Origin: Silicimonas sp. | Lineage (GTDB): Bacteria; Pseudomonadota; Alphaproteobacteria; Rhodobacterales; Rhodobacteraceae | Assembly: GCA_013003245.1 (NCBI GenBank) | Contig: JABDJX010000014.1 | Coordinates: 1 to 35,156 of the forward strand | Length of the DNA: 35,156 nt | Direction of reading: 5' to 3' | In this document: positions 24,229 to 33,437 of the stretch, piece by piece | Layout of the letters: every line of letters starts with the position of its first letter | How positions within the stretch are numbered: the stretch's first letter is position 1 | The notes under the pieces: generated by a model | The model's database searches: none | What the model saw: only the letters and a program-made list of their open reading frames with translations | What the model was told of the DNA's origin: nothing | Position numbers and translations under genes: made by a program

Positions 24229-25026
24229 ATGAGCGTTTGGGAGATCTTTGCGGTCAAGTACGCCGATCGGGATGCGCGGGTGCGGGGCGACAGCTTTATT
24301 TTCGATGATAACCACGATGCGCCGCACCCGATGGATTATTTCATGTGGCTTTTGCGGCGCGGCGACGAGATGATCCTTGTCGATACCGGCTATGATGCGG
24401 CAGAGGCTGCCAGCCGGGCTCGCCCCATCCGGCTTGATCCGGTAGACGCGCTGGCGCCTTTGGGTGTGCGGCCCGAAGATATCACCCAGTTGATCGTCAC
24501 GCACCTGCACTATGATCACGCAGGCGGTTTGCATCTTTTTCCAAACGCGACCTTGCATCTGCAGGCGGCCGAAATGGCCTATGCCACCGGGCCCTGCATG
24601 TGCCACGAGACGCTGAAGATGCCATTCACCGCCGGGCATGTGTGCGAGGCGATCAAGCGGCTTTATGCGGGCAAGGTGGTGTTTTACGATGGTGAGGCGC
24701 AGGTGGCCGAAGGCGTCACGGTGCACTGCATTGGTGGCCATTCACGCGGTTTGCAATGCGTCCGCGTTCAAACCGGGGCAGGGTGGATGGTGCTCGCGTC
24801 AGATGCGGCGCACTATTACGAGAACGTCTTTGCGCGCAAACCGTTTCCCATCGTGGTTGATCTGCAGAACATGCTCGATGGGTTTGACACGCTGGAGCGT
24901 CTGGCCAGCAACTGCAGCCTGATTGTGCCCGGTCACGACCCGCTGGTGCGCGACTTGTTCCCCGCAGGGCCTGCCCAGCACATCGTTCGGCTTGATCCGG
25001 GGCCGCAAAAGCCGTTTCCCTTCTAG
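24229..25026 (+). CDS. Metallo-beta-lactamase-fold hydrolase, N-acyl homoserine lactonase-like
   Basis: A 265-residue zinc hydrolase. The metal-binding motif T-H-L-H-Y-D-H-A-G-G supplies His-92, His-94, Asp-96 and His-97; His-171 (G-G-H-S-R-G), Asp-192 (A-S-D-A-A-H) and His-236 (V-P-G-H-D) complete the dinuclear site. The size and the H-S-R-G-L-Q context resemble the AHL-lactonase-like branch. The ATG at 24229 has GGAGTGGAG just upstream; a GTG at 24169 would add 20 residues without conserved content. It is divergent from a GntR regulator and a D-hydroxyacid dehydrogenase, so a metabolic lactonase that opens a lactone to a hydroxyacid is as likely as quorum quenching. Confidence 0.82.
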   Translation: MSVWEIFAVKYADRDARVRGDSFIFDDNHDAPHPMDYFMWLLRRGDEMILVDTGYDAAEAASRARPIRLDPVDALAPLGVRPEDITQLIVTHLHYDHAGGLHLFPNATLHLQAAEMAYATGPCMCHETLKMPFTAGHVCEAIKRLYAGKVVFYDGEAQVAEGVTVHCIGGHSRGLQCVRVQTGAGWMVLASDAAHYYENVFARKPFPIVVDLQNMLDGFDTLERLASNCSLIVPGHDPLVRDLFPAGPAQHIVRLDPGPQKPFPF

Positions 25027-25033
25027 GCCCCGC

Positions 25034-26167
25034 TCAAAGCCCTTCGGTGAACTCTTGTGCCAGCTGCTCGACAACCGCGCGCAACGCCTCGTGTGAACTC
25101 GCGCCGTTCTTCATGGCCGTGTGATAAGTTGCGGTCTGCCGGTCTGCGCTGGTGCCGCGCTCGATGATGTTGCGAAGATGCAAAAGCTCGTCAAGACATC
25201 CAAGTTCTTCCGCGTGCGGCGACACCATTTCGATCAGCTCTTCGATCAGATCAGCAAAGGGCATGATCTTGCCCACGCCAAAATCGATCAGCCCCTGGCT
25301 TGCGCCATAACGCACCGCGCGCCAGCGGTTCTCGGCCACAAGAAAACGGTCGTAGATCCGCCACCGCTGGTTTTTGCAGCGCAGCGAATAGAGCATGCGC
25401 ATCAGGCTTTGGATCATCGCGGCGATGGCCATCGTGTCGTCAAGCAGTGGCGAGACATCGCAAATCCGGGTCTCCAGCGTCGGAAACCGGTCAGAGGGGC
25501 GCAGATCCCACCAAATCTTGGTCGCATCCTCGATGACCTTCGTGTCGATGATCGACTGAATAGAGCGCCTGTATTCGCCGTAGCTTTGAAAATGCGGCGG
25601 CAGCCCGGTGCGCGGCAGGTTGTCAAACACTGTCAGCCGGTAAGAGCGCAGACCGGTTTCCTCGCCTTCCCAAAACGGGGACGACGTGGAAAGGGCCAGA
25701 AGATGCGGCAGGAAGTAGGAAAACTGGTTCATCAGATCGCAGCGCAGGTCATCGTCGCTGATCCCGACGTGCACGTGCATCCCCCCGATCAACATGCGCC
25801 GCGCAACACCGGCCAAGTCCTTTTCCAGGCTGCGATAGCGTTCGCGGTCGGTAAAATCCTGTTTTTGCCACATGGCAAAAGGATGGGTAGAGACAGCAAG
25901 CGGGGCCAGCCCGTAGCCATTAGCGATCTGGTGGATGGTTTTGCGCAAGGAGGCAAGATCAGCACGCGCATCGGCCACCGTTTCGCACACGCCGGTGCCA
26001 ACTTCGATCTGGCATTGCAGAAACTCCGGGCTGACCTGATCGCCCAGGGTCGAGGCGCAATCGGTCATCAACTGCTCGGGTGCGGCCACCAGATCAAGCG
26101 TTTCCTGATCGATCAGCAGGTATTCTTCTTCGATCCCCAGCGTAAAGCTGTGTTCAGACACATCCAC
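25034..26167 (-). CDS. ybdK: YbdK-type carboxylate-amine ligase (glutamate-cysteine ligase GCS2 family)
   Basis: A 377-residue enzyme of the GCS2 family. The N terminus has the [13 protein letters not shown] signature that binds metal and [11 protein letters not shown] lies in the middle, and [19 protein letters not shown] in the C-terminal half. These enzymes have weak glutamate-cysteine ligase activity; the physiological substrate is usually unknown. The start is GTG at 26167 with a strong GGAGGAGGG ribosome binding site 7-8 nt upstream. It ends only 7 nt from the stop of the convergent lactonase-like gene. Confidence 0.9.
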   Translation of the reverse strand: MDVSEHSFTLGIEEEYLLIDQETLDLVAAPEQLMTDCASTLGDQVSPEFLQCQIEVGTGVCETVADARADLASLRKTIHQIANGYGLAPLAVSTHPFAMWQKQDFTDRERYRSLEKDLAGVARRMLIGGMHVHVGISDDDLRCDLMNQFSYFLPHLLALSTSSPFWEGEETGLRSYRLTVFDNLPRTGLPPHFQSYGEYRRSIQSIIDTKVIEDATKIWWDLRPSDRFPTLETRICDVSPLLDDTMAIAAMIQSLMRMLYSLRCKNQRWRIYDRFLVAENRWRAVRYGASQGLIDFGVGKIMPFADLIEELIEMVSPHAEELGCLDELLHLRNIIERGTSADRQTATYHTAMKNGASSHEALRAVVEQLAQEFTEGL

Positions 26168-26320
26168 GGGCTAACCCTCCTCCGATCCCACGAGTGTGAT
26201 GATGCGGGCATGGCCGGGGATGTCAACTCGCACCATTTCGGGGGCGTTAACCATAATCAAACGCTTTGGTCGTAGCAGAGGACTGCCAGATCACCCGAAG
26301 GCTTTTCCCAATGGCTGCCA

Positions 26321-26333
26321 CACTGCTGCAGTG
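26321..26333. promoter_or_regulatory. Short palindrome CACTGC-T-GCAGTG before the DUF2314-like gene
   Basis: A perfect 13-bp inverted repeat about 48 nt upstream of the ATG at 26381. It is the only symmetrical element I see in the 213-nt gap between the divergent ybdK and DUF2314-like genes. No clear -35/-10 pair or EcfG site was found there. It may be an operator, but chance is possible. Confidence 0.3.
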
Positions 26334-26380
26334 ATGCCGCCACATTTCCCCCTCAGGTGTTAACGGCAGGAGGTGGCAAC

Positions 26381-26878
26381 ATGCACGCAAAAACCGTCGG
26401 ACGCCTAAGTGGAATAGTCGCACTTGCCGTTGCTTTTGTTGCGGTGAATTCAACCGCTCCCTTTGCAGTGTCACCCGCAGAAGCGACTGAAATCAGGCCA
26501 GTTTTTGATGCCTCGAAGGATCGGTCGCATGAAGCGGCGCAAGCCCATCTTGACAGGTTTTTCGACTTTGCCCTATCGCCTGCAGCGGCACACGCCAGCC
26601 CTCGGGTGCAAATCCTGGCTAACGGTGAAACGGTGTGGATCGAACCGACCCGCCGTTTTGATGGCCAGTTTTCCGGCCTGGTTATCGCTGACGGCGCAAA
26701 TTCGCGTGACGCGATCACATTTGAGCGCACGGACGTTCGGGACTGGACCTTTCTGGGCCGTGATCGCAAGATCTACGGTAGCTTTCAGACCCGCGCGCGC
26801 CTTGCGCACCTAAGCCGGCAAAACGCCGCCCCCATCCGTGCGGTGCTGGCGTCATCAACCACGCCCTCAAACTGGTAA
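26381..26878 (+). CDS. Secreted DUF2314-like protein
   Basis: A 165-residue protein with an N-terminal hydrophobic signal segment (residues about 8-30, A-E-A cleavage near 35) that should send it to the periplasm. The remainder resembles DUF2314: A-Q-A-H-L-D-R-F-F, then G-E-T-V-W-I-E-P, F-D-G-Q-F-S-G-L-V-I-A-D-G, I-T-F-E-R-T-D-V-R-D-W-T-F and K-I-Y-G-S-F-Q-T-R. The family's function is not established. The start is set by CAGGAGGTG 6 nt before the ATG; an earlier ATG eight codons upstream lacks such a site. It is followed by hairpins and tRNA-Gly. The tail after residue 140 is not conserved in any way I recognise. Confidence 0.75.
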   Translation: MHAKTVGRLSGIVALAVAFVAVNSTAPFAVSPAEATEIRPVFDASKDRSHEAAQAHLDRFFDFALSPAAAHASPRVQILANGETVWIEPTRRFDGQFSGLVIADGANSRDAITFERTDVRDWTFLGRDRKIYGSFQTRARLAHLSRQNAAPIRAVLASSTTPSNW

Positions 26879-26885
26879 CGACACC

Positions 26886-26936
26886 GGGGCAAAAACCAGC
26901 CCCAGGGGCATTTTCCCCCTTGCAGTATGTGCAAGG
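26886..26936 (+). terminator. Three adjacent hairpins between the DUF2314-like gene and tRNA-Gly
   Basis: GGGGC/GCCCC (26886-26903), AGGGG/CCCCT (26904-26920) and CCTTGCA/TGCAAGG (26918-26936) follow one another within 51 nt after the stop codon; the second and third share three bases and are mutually exclusive. They probably end the upstream message. The third could alternatively contribute to the tRNA promoter region, since TTGCAG and TATATC lie in it and just after it. Confidence 0.45.
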
Positions 26937-26966
26937 AGTTTATATCTCCTGCGCCACCGATAGGAC

Positions 26967-27041
26967 GCGGGCGTAGCTCAGGGGTAGAGCATAACCTTGC
27001 CAAGGTTAGGGTCGTGAGTTCGAATCTCATCGCCCGCTCCA
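26967..27041 (+). tRNA. tRNA-Gly (anticodon GCC)
   Basis: The full cloverleaf can be drawn. Acceptor arms GCGGGCG (26967-26973) and CGCCCGC (27031-27037) pair over 7 bp. The D arm is GCTC/GAGC, the anticodon stem TAACC/GGTTA encloses loop TTGCCAA with anticodon GCC at 26999-27001, and the T arm is GTGAG-TTCGAAT-CTCAT. Discriminator T and an encoded CCA end the gene at 27041. It reads GGC and GGU glycine codons. Confidence 0.98.
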
Positions 27042-27367
27042 ATTGGTCTTCTCACAGAAAGTCATATCCATCCCGACGCGTCGAAAGTGACAATGCGTGC
27101 GTGCATCCTATGGGGTGATGAGCTGTTAAGCGGCGACGTCATTTTATTCCGGGGTCCCGTACTGTGAATTGATCTGACTTTACCTTAGGACGGCGAATCC
27201 TTGGCTGCATTTATGATGCAGAGCAGCCCGACGTTTGTGAAAATGGCATAATATCAATCTCTTGCACGCTTCAGTTATTGGTAACGCACAGGTGGTATCC
27301 AACAAGAACGCCTCGGCTGCGAAGCGGGGTCTGTTGCTATGATTGTCTTGTGGAAAGTGAGATAGCT
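27042..27367. other. Intergenic stretch between tRNA-Gly and the chemoreceptor
   Basis: About 326 nt without a credible gene. It holds a short palindrome CGACGCGTCG just after the tRNA and a small hairpin TGCAT-TTATG-ATGCA at 27206-27220. The AT-rich segment around 27245-27260 (GGCATAATAT) could carry a -10 element for the chemoreceptor. I see no integrase, direct repeat of the tRNA 3' end, or other sign of an integrated element. Confidence 0.5.
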
Positions 27368-29848
27368 TTGAAACTGCCAAGCCTGAAAATCGCGACGAAA
27401 CTACCGTTGATTATCATCGGATTTGTGACTGTGACAATCATCGTGATGGCGGTTGCCAATGCGACGATGAACAACCGCATCATCAAAAGCAGTGCAACAG
27501 AAACCTTCCAAAGTCTGGCTGTGCAAAAATCCAAACGTGTCAGCGAATTTCTGAAGAACACGGAACGCGATTTGCGGCTTCAGGCCAACGCAGCAACGAC
27601 GAGCCAGGCAATCATCGCTCTTACTGATGGCTATACAGCGCTGGAAAACCGGGAGGAGGTTTTGCGCCGTGTGTTCATTACCGAAAACCAGTTCCCATTG
27701 GGGGAGCGACAAAAGCTTGCCAAGGCTGACACCGGCTCAAGCTATGGGTTTATCCACGCGATCTATCACCCGTATTTTGAAAATCTGCGGGCCGAGATGG
27801 GCTATTATGATATTTTCCTAATCGATGTTCAGGGAAATCTTGTCTACAGCGTTGTAAAAGAAAACGATTTTGCAACGAATTTGCTGAATGGTCCGTGGAA
27901 AGACTCGGGCCTTGCAGAGGCATTTCGCCAAGCGCTTGACATAGGGGCAGGCGATCCAAGTATTTTTGTGGACTTTCAGCGCTATGAGCCGAGTGCCTCT
28001 GTTCCCGCGGCCTTCATGTCACGTCCCGTCTACAACGAACAAGGCGTGCTTTTGGGTGTGCTTGCCTATCAAATGCCAAAATCGCGGTTAAGTTCTGCTG
28101 TTGGCGACCTGGAAGGCATGGGCACATCGGCCGATGGCTTTCTTGTTGGCATGGATGGCCTGATGCGCTCGGATTCGTTGCAAACGGATGTCGATGATAT
28201 TTTGATAACCGAGGTGAACTCCGATGGCGTGACATCGGCGATGAATGGTGAACGGGGCATATTTGAAGCGACCGGATTTCAGGGGCAACCCGTTATTGGG
28301 TATGCCAAGCCGATAGATTTTTTAGCCACGCGGTGGGTGCTTGTTGTCCAGGAGAACACCGCAGATGTCTTTGCAGGCGCGCGCAGTTCCATCCAGGCGA
28401 CGGCTTTGATTTCAGGTGTGATTTTTCTTGTGGTTACTGCGCTGTCCTTTTTTCTGGCGCGTGGTTTTTCACGACCCATTTCACTTTTGAATGATGCTGT
28501 AAGTGCAGTTGCCAAAGGCAACCTTAATATCAAAGTTCCCGGAACATCGCGGTTTGATGAGATTGGCGAGCTTGCCCGCTCGGCCGAGATATTCCGCGAA
28601 AATGCACTTAAGATGGAGGAATTGAGCCAGGAGCAAAAAACGGCAAATGCACAGATGATGGAACTGAGTGCGGAACGGGAAAAAGCAAACGAGCGTGAGC
28701 AGGCTTTGGCTCGGGAAAAGGAAGAAGCAGACCGCCTCGCGACCGAAGAACGCGAAACCATGATGCGCACGCTTGGTCAATCCTTCGGGGAGGTTGTTGC
28801 CAAGGCGCAGGCAGGACAGTTCTCGGCAAGAATTTCGGCGGAATTCGACGACAATACGCTGGTGGAACTTGCGAATAATATCAATAACCTCATGGAGACA
28901 GTCGACGATGGGTTGACGCGCACGGGCGTTGTTTTGTCGGCCATCGCCGACGGTGACCTGTCCAGACGGATGGAAGGCAATTTTCAAGGTGCTTTTTCCG
29001 ATCTGCAAGGCAATGTGAACGAAATGATTGGCGCTTTGACAGATCTTGTCAGTGAGATTTCTGAAAGCGGTGCAACGCTGTCGGGTTCCTCGAATGAACT
29101 GAAAGACACCGCAGACGTTTTGTCGCGGCAAGCTGAACAGAACGCAGCAGCGGTTGAGGAAACTTCAGCCGCGCTTGAGCAACTCAACGCAAGCATCTCG
29201 CAGGTAACCGGTAACATCCAGGAAGTCAGCAGTAACGCCAAATCAGCGCGAGAGATTGCCAATTCCAGCGAACAGATTGCAGCTGAGGCTGCAACGTCAA
29301 TGGACAGGATTGCCGAGGGATCAAAGGAAATCGCACGTGTCGTTGAAGTCATCAACGACATTGCATTCCAGATTAATCTTTTGGCGCTCAATGCAGGGGT
29401 TGAAGCAGCGCGTGCCGGTGAGGCTGGGCTGGGGTTCTCTGTTGTTGCTTCTGAGGTGCGACAGCTATCTCATCGAGCCAGTGACGCTGCAAAGGAAATT
29501 GCTGAAGTCATCATGAAAAGTGACGAGGCAGTCTCGAAAGGTGTGAGCAACGTTGCAAGCGCCAAAAACTCGCTGGAGGAAATAGCGAACAGCGTGGTGA
29601 AGATCTCGGAAAGCATTGAGGAGGTCACCCTTGCTGTTTCCGAGCAGTCGTCCGGGATTAAAGAAATCACATCTTCGGTGTCGCAGATTGACAATAATAC
29701 GCAAAGACAGGCGGCAGCTTTTGAAGAAGTAACAGCTTCCAGTCACGTTCTTGCTCAAAAATCGGGGGACCTATCCTCGGCAACTTCACGGTTTAAGCTG
29801 GGCGCTGGCCAAGCAAACCAAGCCAAACCAGTGCGACATGTGGCTTAG
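27368..29848 (+). CDS. Methyl-accepting chemotaxis protein with dCache-like sensor and tandem HAMP
   Basis: An 826-residue membrane chemoreceptor. A first helix (about 12-32) is followed by a large periplasmic sensor to about 343 with dCache-like features ([15 protein letters not shown] and a later G-Y-A-K-P-I repeat), a second helix (344-364), a HAMP domain (about 365-417), a Glu/Lys-rich coiled coil, a second HAMP-like unit ([10 protein letters not shown] and [11 protein letters not shown]), then the signalling domain with the hairpin tip ([24 protein letters not shown]). The TTG at 27368 is chosen because GTGAG lies 6 nt upstream and [11 protein letters not shown] is a normal start; a GTG at 27350 would add six residues. 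No che genes are nearby. The ligand is unknown. Confidence 0.92.
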   Translation: MKLPSLKIATKLPLIIIGFVTVTIIVMAVANATMNNRIIKSSATETFQSLAVQKSKRVSEFLKNTERDLRLQANAATTSQAIIALTDGYTALENREEVLRRVFITENQFPLGERQKLAKADTGSSYGFIHAIYHPYFENLRAEMGYYDIFLIDVQGNLVYSVVKENDFATNLLNGPWKDSGLAEAFRQALDIGAGDPSIFVDFQRYEPSASVPAAFMSRPVYNEQGVLLGVLAYQMPKSRLSSAVGDLEGMGTSADGFLVGMDGLMRSDSLQTDVDDILITEVNSDGVTSAMNGERGIFEATGFQGQPVIGYAKPIDFLATRWVLVVQENTADVFAGARSSIQATALISGVIFLVVTALSFFLARGFSRPISLLNDAVSAVAKGNLNIKVPGTSRFDEIGELARSAEIFRENALKMEELSQEQKTANAQMMELSAEREKANEREQALAREKEEADRLATEERETMMRTLGQSFGEVVAKAQAGQFSARISAEFDDNTLVELANNINNLMETVDDGLTRTGVVLSAIADGDLSRRMEGNFQGAFSDLQGNVNEMIGALTDLVSEISESGATLSGSSNELKDTADVLSRQAEQNAAAVEETSAALEQLNASISQVTGNIQEVSSNAKSAREIANSSEQIAAEAATSMDRIAEGSKEIARVVEVINDIAFQINLLALNAGVEAARAGEAGLGFSVVASEVRQLSHRASDAAKEIAEVIMKSDEAVSKGVSNVASAKNSLEEIANSVVKISESIEEVTLAVSEQSSGIKEITSSVSQIDNNTQRQAAAFEEVTASSHVLAQKSGDLSSATSRFKLGAGQANQAKPVRHVA

Positions 29849-29876
29849 GTTTTTGAAAACCGCGTTCAATGGGCTC

Positions 29877-32800
29877 TTACTCTAGTTCCACCAATAGGTC
29901 TTTGGCATCAATCTGCGCTCCCGGCGTCACGTGAACAGACTTCACGACAGCATCACGCTCTGCATGCATACCGGTTTCCATCTTCATGGCCTCAATCGTC
30001 AGGATTAAGTCGCCGGCTTTGACTGAAGCGCCTTCCTTGACGCCAATGGAAGCAACAACGCCTGGCATCGGCGCGCCGATGTGCCTGTCGTTGCTTGGAT
30101 CAGCCTTTGGCCGGCTTGCAGCAGCTGCAGCATTGCTCCGATCTGTGATGCGTACCGTGCGCGGTTGACCGTTAAGCTCAAAAAAGACCTTGGCCACACC
30201 CTCTTCAGTCGTCTCTGCAATCGCCTGACAGCGGATTTCAAGCGTTTTGCCAGGGTCAATTTCAACAGAAATTTCCTGACCTGGTTGCATGCCGTAAAAG
30301 AACGTCTTTGTTGGAAGTGTGCGCACTGGTCCGTAGGTGCCGTGGCGTTCCTGATAATCAAGAAATACCTTCGGATACATCAGATACCCCCCCAGATCCT
30401 CGTCATCTATGGTTGCCCCATCAAGAGTTTCGGACAACTCTGCTCGCGTCTTTTCAATGTCGACAGGATCGGCATGCAGGCCAGGCCGCTCCAGTTGCGG
30501 CTTCTCACCTTTGAGCATCTTTTTCTGCAAGGCCTTTGGCCAACCGCCGGGAGGTTGCCCCAAATTGCCGCGCATCATGTCGATCACGCTATCTGGGAAG
30601 GCAACATCAACTTCTGGGTCCTCGACTTCGGTCCGGGTCAGGCCTTGCGACACCATCATCAACGCCATATCGCCCACGACTTTTGAGGACGGCGTCACTT
30701 TGACGATGTCGCCGAACATCTGGTTCACCTCTGCATAGGTTTCAGCCACTTCATGCCAGCGTTCTTCCAGACCAAGTGAGCGTGCTTGCGCCTTAAGGTT
30801 GGTGAACTGTCCGCCCGGCATCTCGTGCAGATAAACCTCGGACGCTGGGGCCTGAAGCCCGGATTCGAAAGCTGCGTAATGACCGCGCACCGTTTCCCAA
30901 TAGTTGGACAACTCGCGCACCGCCTCGATGCTCAGGCCGGTGTCCCGGTCGGATCCGGCCAAGGCCTCAACAATTGTGCCCAACGTTGCCTGACTTGTAT
31001 TACCCGAGAGTGCATCCATCGCGCAATCGACAGCATCCACGCCGGCCTCGGACGCCGCAAGGATTGTTGCACAGGCAATGCCCGCCGTATCGTGCGTGTG
31101 AAAATGGATCGGAAGGCCAACATCCTCTTTCAGCGCCTTGATCAAGATGCGCGCCGCCGCCGGTTTCAACAGACCGGCCATGTCTTTCAATCCTAAAACA
31201 TGCGCACCCGCGGCCTTCAATTCCTGTCCCATGCCGACGTAATATTTCAGATCGTACTTCGCGCGCTCGGGGTTCTGGATGTCGCCCGTGTAACAGATCG
31301 TCCCTTCGCACACCTTGTTGTTGGCAATTACCGCGTCCATCGCGACGCGCATGTTTTCCACCCAGTTCAAACTGTCAAAAACGCGAAACACGTCCACACC
31401 CGACTCTGCGGCTTGGCGTACAAAAAATTGAACAACATTGTCAGGATAATTTGTGTACCCCACTCCATTGGCCCCGCGCAAAAGCATCTGGGTCATCAGG
31501 TTTGGCATCCGCGCACGCAGGTCGCGCAGGCGCTGCCAGGGACATTCCTGCAAGAACCGATAGGCCACATCAAAGGTGGCACCGCCCCAACATTCAACCG
31601 AGAAAAGCTGCGGCAGATTGGCGGCATAGGCAGGAGCCGCGTTGATCATATCAATCGAACGCATGCGCGTGGCCAACAGCGACTGGTGCCCGTCGCGCAT
31701 CGTGGTGTCGGTGATAAGCAATTGTTTTTGCTCTGACATCCAGGAGGCAACGGCTTCGGGCCCGAATTCCTCAAGAATGTTGCGCGTGCCTGGCACCGGG
31801 GTGTCGGTACGTTCTTTCGGAGCCACCGGGTCGCGCACTTCGGCAGAAGGTTTTGCGCGCCCGGCGGTTTCCGGGTGCCCGTTGATTGTAATGTCGGCGA
31901 TGTACGTCAGAATTTTTGTCGCCCGGTCGCGGCGCGGTTTGAAATCGAAAAGCTCTGGCGTCTCGTCGATGAACTTGGTGTGGTATTCGTAGTTCAGAAA
32001 CGTCGGGTGCTTCAGCAGATTCTCAACAAAAGCGATATTGGTCGACACGCCCCGGATGCGGAACTCGCGCAGCGCGCGGTCCATGCGGGCAATCGCGGCC
32101 TCTGGTGTGGGGGCCCATGCAGTGACTTTTTCCAACAGCGAGTCGTAATAGCGCGTGATCACGGCACCCGAATAGGCGGTGCCACCGTCAAGACGGATGC
32201 CCATGCCGGTTGCCCCACGATAGGCGGTGATGCGGCCATAATCGGGGATGAAATTATTGGTCGGGTCTTCGGTGGTCACACGACACTGGATGGCGTGGCC
32301 GTTCAACTGCACATCGTATTGCGAGGCGGTGCCGGTGGCTTCGACCAGCGATTTGCCCTCGGCGATTTTGATCTGTGCCTGCACGATGTCGATGCCGGTC
32401 ACCTCTTCGGTGACTGTGTGTTCGACCTGCACGCGTGGATTCACCTCGATAAAGTAAAACTCGCCGGTGTCCATATCCATCAGGAATTCGATGGTGCCTG
32501 CGCATTCATAGTTCACTTCTTCGGCGATACGCTTGCCAAGCCCACAGATTTTTTCCCGTTGTGCGCCAGACAGATACGGGGCAGGGGCGCGCTCTACGAC
32601 CTTTTGATTGCGGCGTTGAACCGAGCAATCGCGCTCCCAAAGATGATAGATCGAGCCTTGGTTGTCGCCCAGAATCTGCACTTCGACGTGGCGGGCGCGC
32701 ATGATCATCTTTTCAAGATACCCTTCGCCGTTGCCAAATGCGGCCTCGGCCTCGCGGCGGCCCTCAAGCACCTTTTCTTCCAACTCGTCTTCGGAATAGA

Positions 32801-33320
32801 TCGGGCGCATGCCACGGCCACCGCCGCCCCAAGAGGCCTTGAGCATCAGCGGATAGCCAACCTCGGCCGCTTGTTTGCGCACCAAATCCATGTCGTCGCC
32901 CAAAACGTCGGTCGCCGGAATGACGGGAACATCGGCCCTGATCGCCACCTGCCGCGCGCTGGCCTTGTCGCCCAAAGCGCGCATCGTGTCTGCTTTGGGC
33001 CCGATAAAGGTGATGCCGTTGTCCGCACAGGCATCGACGAAATCGGGGTTTTCAGAGAGTAGGCCATAGCCTGGGTGGATCGCATCGGCGCCACAGGCGC
33101 GGGCGACCCGGATGATCTCTTCAATCGAAAGGTATGCGGCAACCGGCCCCATGCGCTTGCCAATCTGATAGGCCTCGTCAGCCTTGAAGCGGTGCAGCGA
33201 CAGCTTGTCTTCTTCGGCATAGACCGCGACGGTTTTCTTGCCCAACTCATTGGCGGCGCGCATTACGCGGATAGCTATTTCGCCTCGGTTCGCGACCAGA
33301 ATTTTCTTGAAGTCCGCCAT
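29877..33320 (-). CDS. pyc: Pyruvate carboxylase
   Basis: A 1147-residue biotin enzyme of the standard single-chain length. It makes oxaloacetate from pyruvate, bicarbonate and ATP, the main anaplerotic step for growth on sugars and lactate. Residues about 5-455 are biotin carboxylase (I-L-V-A-N-R-G-E-I-A-I-R start, ATP-grasp G-G-G-G-R-G-M), about 540-810 the carboxyltransferase TIM barrel (D-T-T-M-R-D-G-H-Q-S, H-T-H-D-T-A-G with metal ligands), and the end is the biotinyl domain with E-A-M-K-M-E-T and biotin-bearing Lys-1113. It lies 117 nt downstream of the L-lactate dehydrogenase-type gene on the same strand and 28 nt from the convergent chemoreceptor stop. Confidence 0.97.
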   Translation of the reverse strand: MADFKKILVANRGEIAIRVMRAANELGKKTVAVYAEEDKLSLHRFKADEAYQIGKRMGPVAAYLSIEEIIRVARACGADAIHPGYGLLSENPDFVDACADNGITFIGPKADTMRALGDKASARQVAIRADVPVIPATDVLGDDMDLVRKQAAEVGYPLMLKASWGGGGRGMRPIYSEDELEEKVLEGRREAEAAFGNGEGYLEKMIMRARHVEVQILGDNQGSIYHLWERDCSVQRRNQKVVERAPAPYLSGAQREKICGLGKRIAEEVNYECAGTIEFLMDMDTGEFYFIEVNPRVQVEHTVTEEVTGIDIVQAQIKIAEGKSLVEATGTASQYDVQLNGHAIQCRVTTEDPTNNFIPDYGRITAYRGATGMGIRLDGGTAYSGAVITRYYDSLLEKVTAWAPTPEAAIARMDRALREFRIRGVSTNIAFVENLLKHPTFLNYEYHTKFIDETPELFDFKPRRDRATKILTYIADITINGHPETAGRAKPSAEVRDPVAPKERTDTPVPGTRNILEEFGPEAVASWMSEQKQLLITDTTMRDGHQSLLATRMRSIDMINAAPAYAANLPQLFSVECWGGATFDVAYRFLQECPWQRLRDLRARMPNLMTQMLLRGANGVGYTNYPDNVVQFFVRQAAESGVDVFRVFDSLNWVENMRVAMDAVIANNKVCEGTICYTGDIQNPERAKYDLKYYVGMGQELKAAGAHVLGLKDMAGLLKPAAARILIKALKEDVGLPIHFHTHDTAGIACATILAASEAGVDAVDCAMDALSGNTSQATLGTIVEALAGSDRDTGLSIEAVRELSNYWETVRGHYAAFESGLQAPASEVYLHEMPGGQFTNLKAQARSLGLEERWHEVAETYAEVNQMFGDIVKVTPSSKVVGDMALMMVSQGLTRTEVEDPEVDVAFPDSVIDMMRGNLGQPPGGWPKALQKKMLKGEKPQLERPGLHADPVDIEKTRAELSETLDGATIDDEDLGGYLMYPKVFLDYQERHGTYGPVRTLPTKTFFYGMQPGQEISVEIDPGKTLEIRCQAIAETTEEGVAKVFFELNGQPRTVRITDRSNAAAAASRPKADPSNDRHIGAPMPGVVASIGVKEGASVKAGDLILTIEAMKMETGMHAERDAVVKSVHVTPGAQIDAKDLLVELE

Positions 33321-33437
33321 CAGTCACTCTCCGATTGTGCACCTGCAGCATTGTGTTATCGCGCCAATGCTCTTGCGGCAAGCGCCAGCGGGAATTATCA
33401 ACGCGAACTCTGCGGTTTAGGCCGTGTCAGCGCAAGA

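Noticed and set aside
24136-24741. Long upstream extension of the GntR reading frame
   Set aside because: It runs antisense through the metal-binding core of the lactonase-like gene and would put about 200 unrelated residues before a complete winged helix.
27071-27171. Possible short peptide or integration site after tRNA-Gly
   Set aside because: A frame of about 24 codons exists but lacks a ribosome binding site, and there is no repeat of the tRNA 3' end or integrase gene to support an attachment site.
31875-33062. Long plus-strand open frame (395 codons) opposite pyruvate carboxylase
   Set aside because: It is antisense to well-conserved biotin carboxylase coding sequence and has no recognisable domain. 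Similar long antisense frames occur opposite mtlK (9334-10464), the second permease (14735-15751), the Gfo gene (17635-18636), ybdK (25121-26275) and lldD (33519-34538); all are explained by codon bias in GC-rich DNA.
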